Shown here piece by piece: positions 57,847-64,000 of a stretch of 64,000 nucleotides of DNA; positions within the stretch are counted from its first letter, which is position 1, and the number at the start of each line of letters is the position of its first letter. The notes beneath the pieces were generated by a model. The model saw only the letters and a program-made list of their open reading frames with translations, was not told where the DNA came from and searched no databases. The position numbers and the translations under genes are program-made. Source of the stretch: Amphiduros pacificus (taxonomy: Eukaryota > Annelida > Polychaeta > Phyllodocida > Hesionidae). Location: assembly GCA_949316495.1 (NCBI GenBank), contig OX439005.1, positions 10,036,001 to 10,100,000 on the forward strand. The letters run 5' to 3'.

Positions 57847-58624
57847 TTTCATTATTTTGTGCGTGTTTGATGATTTACAGCTGAGATAGGAAATTACGTA
57901 AGAAAAACGGTTGAATACATTTTACTGGAAAATTTAGTTCAGTTTTATTTGCTGATGGTAAATATTCATACAGCAATTGTTAACCTTCTAGCTATCGTTT
58001 GTCTTTGATATTGTGTAAAAAAGCTTTATGTTGCTATCCATCTGTTTTTACAGCACAAAACTAGCACTGTTAGCTTTAAAGTTGACAGCTTTTAAGAGCC
58101 ACTTTGTGCATCACAAATTGTGGAAAGCATCCTTCCACTGGGACTGTTTAAGTCGTCAAAGCTGTCACATCTTCAGCCAAACAACACCCCATTCAATTCA
58201 TATTAAACAGAAAAGGAATTGACTATGAATTAAATCTCTACAGGGAACAATATGAATCAATCATAGAAAGAAAGCGTCATATCTAGTTCTTTGTTTATAA
58301 TAGGGTTGGGATGTTTTAGATAATGTGGGGGAAATGTTAACTATTTTGCGTCATGTCAACCTGAGAGAAGTTTGTGCTCAAATGAAATATACTTTCATGC
58401 CAATCATCAGTTTCTCACATTGTGTAAGGGAAAGGTATTTTATGAGTCAAATTTGTTAATGTTTATCAGGTGTTTATTTGTTGAAAATCCAAGTTATTAT
58501 TCGGCGTATCAAATTTCACCAAAAGCAGCAAAACGTTGGCACGGACAAAGCAGTTGCTGCGTACATTCTATCCATGTGCACCTAACCATGGAATCAGGCA
58601 AAAGCACATGTTGACCTTTAATGG
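57829..58624. other. AT-rich intergenic DNA
   Basis: Starts with about 15 bp of the core-repeat's right flank. Frames at 58028-58222 and 58372-58614 have no recognised domain. Confidence 0.4.
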
Positions 58625-58880
58625 TTTGTTTGTTTGAGGTTTTACGTCACTTTCGCTCACTGAATTGTCATGTCGCAGTTCCTTGACATGACAACCCATC
58701 CGTTCATAGATTTGCAAGGACATCAGGTTAACCCTTTAGGCACGGGCCTCAGCTCGTGTGACATTGTATCATGAGTTCAGTCTTGGCATGCCCGTGGATG
58801 GAACCCATGACCTTTGGATCACCACAGAGGAACTTGTGCTAATCAGCTGGCACTCTAACCAACTGCGCTATGACCCGTGG
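58625..58880 (-). mobile_element. tRNA-derived SINE, internally deleted copy
   Basis: Same family and orientation as 7043-7361. It keeps the TTTG-type tail, CTCACTGAATTGTCATGTCG, CCTTGACATGACAACCCA and the tRNA-like head (ACCTTTGGATCACCACAGAG; CCAACTGCGCTATG). The B box is damaged, and about 60 bp of the central block are missing after TTTACGTCACTTTC. Possible worn target duplications are CCTTTAATG (left) and CCCTTACTG (right). Confidence 0.8.
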
Positions 58881-59455
58881 CCTTGGCCCTTACTGAACTT
58901 GCAACTGACACAACTTAAACCATCAGTTCCTCCGGAGGATGACATGGTCAAGTGTGTGTGTGTGCTCACAGCTTGCCATAACTCGGAGTTGGAAACCACT
59001 AAAAAGTCTTATCATATCTCATAATTGCACAAAAAGTGCATTTTTATGACGTGTCCATCCAGAGTATTCTGTTACATAAAAATGGACTCATTAAATTCAA
59101 GATCATATACTTATGTATGTTATCGATGATGGTATTATTTTCATTTGGCTTTTTATTATATAGTCATTGTTCGTCATAGGGTCGGTTGTGAGCGTCCGAA
59201 ATTGTGATTATGTTGTGACATCCGGAATAGCTTGAAGTGTACGGATTAGTTAAGATTTTTAGTCGAGCATCATTCAAAGCTTTAATAGAAAATTGTCAAT
59301 AGCCAAATATTGACTGGTCTACAATAATCAGAAAGACTGATGTGTGAGTGAGTTTTCCGGTCACACCCAATAAACTCTTCCTATTCATCGATCAAAAGAC
59401 ACTTGTCCAAAATTCTAGTCACATATCATGTTTAGCATCATGTTTGAGGTTATTT
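58881..59455. other. AT-rich intergenic DNA
   Basis: Lies between two SINE copies. Nothing else recognised. Confidence 0.4.
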
Positions 59456-59663
59456 TTGTTTTGTTTTTGTTTTTGCTTTTCTTGGTTATACATCACTTTA
59501 AACAATACTTCAGTTATTTCATGACGAGACCTACTTGTAGCAGATGTAGTGCTGCCTCACTGCATTGCTATGTCTTTGACATGCAGTGCGGCAGCGCTTT
59601 GTCCGTGCACCTGGTCACAAACCAGAACAACGGGTTTAACCCTTTCGGCCGAAGGCGGGTGAT
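59456..59663 (-). mobile_element. tRNA-derived SINE, head-truncated copy
   Basis: Contains the T-rich tail, CATCACTTTAAACAATACTTC, GAGACCTACTTGTAGCAGAT, TAGTGCTGCCTCACTG and AACGGGTTTAACCCTTTCGG, matching 7050-7220. The tRNA-like head is absent, as expected of a 5'-truncated insertion. Confidence 0.78.
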
Positions 59664-60500
59664 ATGGATAAGCAAGAGCTCCTTCAGAGTGTCATGTACA
59701 TGGAAATATCAACTGGATGCGACCAGTCATCCCATACAAGATATTGATTTCCATACACAAACGAAATGAAAGTTACAGTAAATTTGTGTGAGACAAGAAC
59801 TAATCTACTCTCTTTCCGGCTGCAGCAAATCTTACCTGACACTGCCAGTAAGGACTTAAATTTGCGTCTGATTTGGCCGGAATAAATTAGCCGATGGCTG
59901 TATAAATGGGTGCACAGTTGATGGATTGCACATGCACAATCAAAGGGGAACTTATCTGATTTGTCTGTGGGCTTTATCAAAATATTACTGTTTTGTTTCT
60001 GTTATATGGGCATTATGGTTATATATCCTTTGATATCAGTGATCTCTAATGGAATGCTGTACAATGTACATATACGATAGATCTGAGTAAGTGCAAGTTC
60101 GAATTATGATGATGTAACATGAAATAGTAAAAAAATCATCTAACTGTAAAAGGCAATTGGTATTGGACGAGCGGTAGGAACTTCTAATGAGCCTTCCCAT
60201 TATATTTACTGTCATCTTCACATGTGATATCATTAGAAATAACACTTGCCAGTCATTTGATCGTGATCTCCAGAATGACATTCACATAACAAGTGTTACT
60301 CTGCTTATGTTTTACAAGACACTGCAATTCATAGTCAGATTTTTGTACACTCATTCCTGTCACATGTACATCTACATGTATAAGTATACTCGGTAAAACC
60401 AATTAGCATCCCACTGAGAGTCACATTTTAGTATCCAATGGGAAATAGTTCCAACAATTCGTCAAAGGCGATAAAATGGCTGATTGGTGTCACGTCATAT
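59664..60500. other. AT-rich intergenic DNA
   Basis: No array; the minus-strand frame at 59684-59980 (98 codons) shows no recognised domain. Confidence 0.4.
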
Positions 60501-62169
60501 CCTCACTCAGAGGATAGAAGTGGATGGCCTTTACCCACTCAGAGGATAGAAGTGGATGGCCTATACTCACTCAGAGAATAGAAGGGGATGGCCTATACTC
60601 ACTCAGAGAATAGAAGGGGATGGCCTATACTCATTCAGAGAATAGAAGGGTTGGCCTATACTCACCCAGAGAATAGAAGGGGATGGCCTATACTCATTCA
60701 GAGAATAGAAGGGGTGGGCCTATACTCACTCAGAGGATAGACGTGGATGGCCTATACTCACTCAGAGAATAGAAGGGGTGGGCCTATACTCACTCAGAGA
60801 ATAGAAGGGGATGGCCTATACTCACACAGAGTATAGAAGGGTAGGGCCTATACTCACACAGAGGATAGAAGGGGATGGCCTATACTCACTCAGAGAATAG
60901 AAGGGGTGGGCCTATACTCACATAGAGGATAGACGTGGATGGCCTATACTCACTCAGAGGATAGAAGGGGATGGCCTATACTCACTCAGAGAATAGAAGG
61001 GGATGGCCTATACTCACACAGAGTATAGAAGGGTAGGGCCTATACTCACACAGAGGATAGAAGGGGATGGCCTATACTCACACAGAGGATAGAAGGGTAG
61101 GGCCTATACTCACACAGAGGATAGAAGGGGATGGCCTATACTCACTCAGAGGATAGAAGGGGATGGCCTATACTCACTCAGAGAATAGAAGGGGATGGCC
61201 TATACTCACACAGAGTATAGAAGGGTAGGGCCTATACTCACACAGAGGATAGAAGGGGATGGCCTATACTCACACAGAGGATAGAAGGGTAGGGCCTATA
61301 CTCACACAGAGGATAGAAGGGGATGGCCTATACTCACTCAGAGAATAGAAGGGGCGGGCCTATACTCACACAGAGGATAGAAGGGGTGGGCCTATACTCA
61401 CTCAGAGGATAGAAAGGGTGGGCCTATACTCACTCAGAGGATAGAAGGGGTGGGCCCATACTCACTCAGAGGATAGAAGGGGATGGCCTACACTCACTCA
61501 GAGGATAGAAAGGGTGGGCCTATACTCACTCAGAGGATAGAAGGGGATGGCCTATACCCACACAGAGGATAGAAGGGTTGGCCTATACTCACACAGAGGA
61601 TAGAAAGGGTTGGCCTATACTCACTCAGAGGATAGAAGGGGGTGGCCTACACTCACTCAGAGGATAGAAAGGGTGGGCCTATACTCACTCAGAGGATAGA
61701 AGGGGATGGCCTATACCCACACAGAGGATAGCAGGGTTGGCCTATACTCACACAGAGGATAGAAAGGGTGGGCCAATACTCACTCAGAGGATAGAAGGGG
61801 TTGGCCTATACTCACTCAGAGGATAGCAGGGTTGGCCTATACTCACACAGAGGATAGAAAGGGTGGGCCAATACTCACTCAGAGGATAGAAGGGGGTGGC
61901 CTATACTCACTCAGAGGATAGAAAGGGTGGGCCTATACTTACTCAGAGGATAGAAAGGGTGGGCCTATACTCACTCAGAGGATAGAAGGGTTGGCCTATA
62001 CCCACACAGAGGATAGAAGGGTTGGCCTATACTCACACAGAGGATAGAAAGGGTAGGCCTATACTCACTCAGAGGATAGAAGGGTTGGCCTATACTCACA
62101 CAGAGGATAGAAAGGGTAGGCCTATACTCACTCAGAGGATAGAAAGAATGGGCCCATACTCACTCAGAT
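60501..62169 (+). repeat. 32-bp satellite, ~52 copies, with higher-order repeats
   Basis: Units read ACTCAGAGGATAGAAGGGG, ATGGCCTATACTC with many recurring variants (ACACAGAG, GAATAG, GTATAG, GGTAGGGCC, AAAGGGTGGG). The same order of six variant monomers occurs at 60961-61152 and 61153-61344, a 192-bp higher-order unit. Variant types are regionally clustered: GGATGG on the left, AAAGGGTGG on the right. Confidence 0.97.
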
Positions 62170-62315
62170 GATCCATCCCTTATGACCATTAAACAATTTA
62201 GCAGACCATGAACTAAACATATAGACTATACATTAGAATGGTTGTCGATGACAGTTTTAATTACGAAGAAGGTGGGCTTCTTGCATGGACATGTAAGGGT
62301 CAATATACAGCAGAG
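62170..62315. other. short spacer between two arrays
   Basis: Unique-looking 146 bp separating the two 32-bp arrays. No feature recognised. Confidence 0.5.
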
Positions 62316-62830
62316 CTATATGCTAATTGTGCGGAATCCAGGTCCTGGTATATGCTAAATGGTCAGAATCCTGGTCCGAGTGTATGCTAGATATACAGAA
62401 TCCTGGTCCTGGTATATGCTAATTATGCAGAATCCTGGTCCTGGTATATGCTAATTATGCAGAATCCTGGTCCTGGTATATGCTAATTATGCGGAATCCT
62501 GGTCCTGGTATATGCTAATTATGCGAAATCCTGGTCCTGGTATATGCTAATTATGCAGAATCCTGGTCCTGGTATATGCTAATTATGCGGAATCCTGGTC
62601 CTGGTATATGCTAATTATGCGAAATCCTGGTCCTGGTATATGCTAATTGTGCAGAATCCTGGTCCTGGTATATGCTAATTATGCAGAATCCTGGTCCTGG
62701 TATATGCTAATTGTGCAGAATCCTGTGCCTGGTATATGCTAATTATGCAGAATCCTGGTCCTGGTATATGCTAATTATGCAGAATCCTGGTCCTGGTATA
62801 TGCTAATTATGCAGAATCCTGGTCCTGGTT
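62316..62830 (+). repeat. 32-bp minisatellite, ~16 copies
   Basis: Units read CCTGGTATATGCTAATTATG, CAGAATCCTGGT. Same unit length as the neighbouring array but unrelated in sequence. Variants GCGG, GCGA and ATTGTG recur; the two left-most copies are most diverged. Confidence 0.96.
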
Positions 62831-63791
62831 GTTCCAGTGGTCATAACATGTTTTCATCTCAATTACAAAGAATAGAGACGCAAAAAAATGCGCACACAAT
62901 GTGAAAAATACCGTTTTGAACACTATTACATGTACTTGATGGCCTCTATTAGCTTTGTTTAAATGATAAATTCACGCAGTAATGTGTTTCATTTCGGTTG
63001 ATTTATACGGCGAACAAAACCTAAGATGGATGGTCATAAATATTTCGTTGGGGTGGAATGTAAATGACTGTCATACGGATCTTTTCTGGATCACATGTCA
63101 TATCCTTCACCCCCTAAAAACCTTCACCTTTAATCACAATATAATGAACAGTTCAACAACCATAACTTCGTCTCCCTTTTCAGTTTTATGTTAAAGTCAA
63201 TAAGTTAAGAATGGATAAGCTCCGCACATCAATCATGACAGAAATATAGAAATGAGAAAACATGGTTGAAATCCATATTTATAGCATTGGGAGGCAATTG
63301 GTATAATGGGATCTGATATAACATTTATAATGGTAAACATCGTCAATTTGGGGTTTCATAGTGGGACAGTGGGCCAGCAAGTCTGATTGGTAGTATCATT
63401 GCTTAGTATTTCAATCATATCCCCGACAAGGAAACGACGAAAGCTGAGCCAATGCAAATACTGTGCTTCTTTGTTTTCCATGTGGAACTAGGATTTGATT
63501 GCTACCTCAGCTTCACAGGTGAGCTTCATAGATGTATTATGATACCATGCAATAACTTGTCACCTCAAGACGATCCTTTTTTCTGTTTTGGATCACCTGC
63601 CCACTTTCATTTTTCATTCTGAGCAAATGACCATAAAACACATAGAAACTAGTAAAATGTCATATAAAAACAAACCCATCTTCAAAATGAAAAGCCATTT
63701 ATGCTCTTAGAAAATGTGAATATACAATGACATATGATAAGAAACATTTGTGAATATAGTATGGCCAAAGAATGTTGTAATAATTACAGCC
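62831..63791. other. intergenic DNA
   Basis: No array or element. A frame at 62982-63194 shows no domain. Confidence 0.4.
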
Positions 63792-63827
63792 TTCTGCGCT
63801 ATAAAGGACTCTCTTTATAGCGCAGAA
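63792..63827. repeat. perfect 15-bp stem hairpin
   Basis: TTCTGCGCTATAAAG and its exact complement are separated by six bases (GACTCT). It could be a small palindromic element, the hairpin end of a Helitron-like element, or a structured RNA. No second copy was noticed. Confidence 0.85.
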
Positions 63828-63924
63828 TTTTGTTTCGGACATTTCAATGATATTTGATAATGACAATGACAAATGAATACCGCACGGTTTTTCAATATGT
63901 GAACCTTCCTGAATTATCAAAGCC

Positions 63925-64000
63925 GTGTTTGTGTTTGTGTCTGTGTCTGTGTGTATGTGTGTGTTTGTGTGTGTGTGTGTGCGCGCATTCCTGTGTGTGC
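63925..64000 (+). repeat. (GT)n microsatellite, interrupted
   Basis: GT repeats with TTTGT, CTGTG and ATGTG interruptions and a short GCGCGC part; continues to the window edge. Confidence 0.93.

Noticed and set aside
1-64000. Retrovirus-like, LTR or Polinton-type elements
   Set aside because: No long terminal direct repeats, capsid, integrase, protease or envelope-like readings were recognised on either strand.

Overview
The window looks like intergenic DNA from an invertebrate animal: AT-rich, with no bacterial-style gene packing, no long non-repetitive open frame and no complete gene that I can recognise. It contains a Jockey-clade LINE, tRNA-derived SINEs, short inverted-repeat DNA elements and very many minisatellites. 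This fits a marine invertebrate, perhaps a mollusc or another lophotrochozoan, but that placement is a guess from repeat style and not from any diagnostic gene.

Layout. 0.7 kb: a 15-bp minisatellite inside a short open frame. 2-11.6 kb: old retroelements. The main LINE copy is on the + strand, with nucleic-acid-binding ORF1 at about 7.5-8.1 kb, endonuclease at 8.1-9.25 kb, and a linker plus reverse transcriptase at 11.0-11.6 kb. It is split by a 1.7-kb repeat that has a tRNA-like head and degenerate internal ~125-bp tandem units. Related LINE and insert pieces occur at 2.0-6.4 kb, so the region appears duplicated. A SINE with a tRNA head and clear 12-bp target-site duplications lies at 7.04-7.36 kb; two worn relatives lie at 58.6 and 59.5 kb. 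11.6-14.4 kb: AT-rich, nothing firm. 14.4-17.4 kb and 43.1-43.75 kb: more GC-rich islands with promoter-like motifs but no convincing gene. 19.1-20.1 kb: an 88-bp array. 23.1-23.5 kb: a 30-bp array. 25-31 kb: a fold-back element family, a hAT-like MITE at 26.8-27.2 kb and three minisatellites, one carrying six perfect CRE palindromes. 31.0-32.7 kb: a 23-bp satellite with higher-order structure. 33.4 kb: a 45-bp array. 33.9-35.2 kb: a ~600-bp tandem duplication. 47.3-48.2, 49.5-49.9 and 53.4 kb: smaller arrays. 55.2-57.8 kb: a dispersed repeat, a MITE with CTCF-like motifs in its ends, and a 60-bp array. 60.5-62.8 kb: two 32-bp arrays. The window ends in a GT microsatellite.

The arrays add up to about 9.4 kb, roughly 15% of the window. 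The most interesting pattern is how they sit in mobile DNA. Two minisatellites with different monomers (70 bp at 29.3 kb, 60 bp at 57.0 kb) both begin and end at the same ~22-bp core of one dispersed repeat, and a relative of that repeat at 55.2-55.5 kb has the core once with no array. Two other arrays (41 bp and 23 bp) abut the terminal arms of a fold-back element. This suggests particular points in transposable elements act as seeds for minisatellite growth.

Possible host coding pieces are weak: a 75-codon minus-strand frame at 21.7 kb, a Cys-rich 57-codon frame at 51.2 kb, and a minus-strand exon-like stretch at 27.07-27.22 kb that overlaps the MITE. None is assigned a function.
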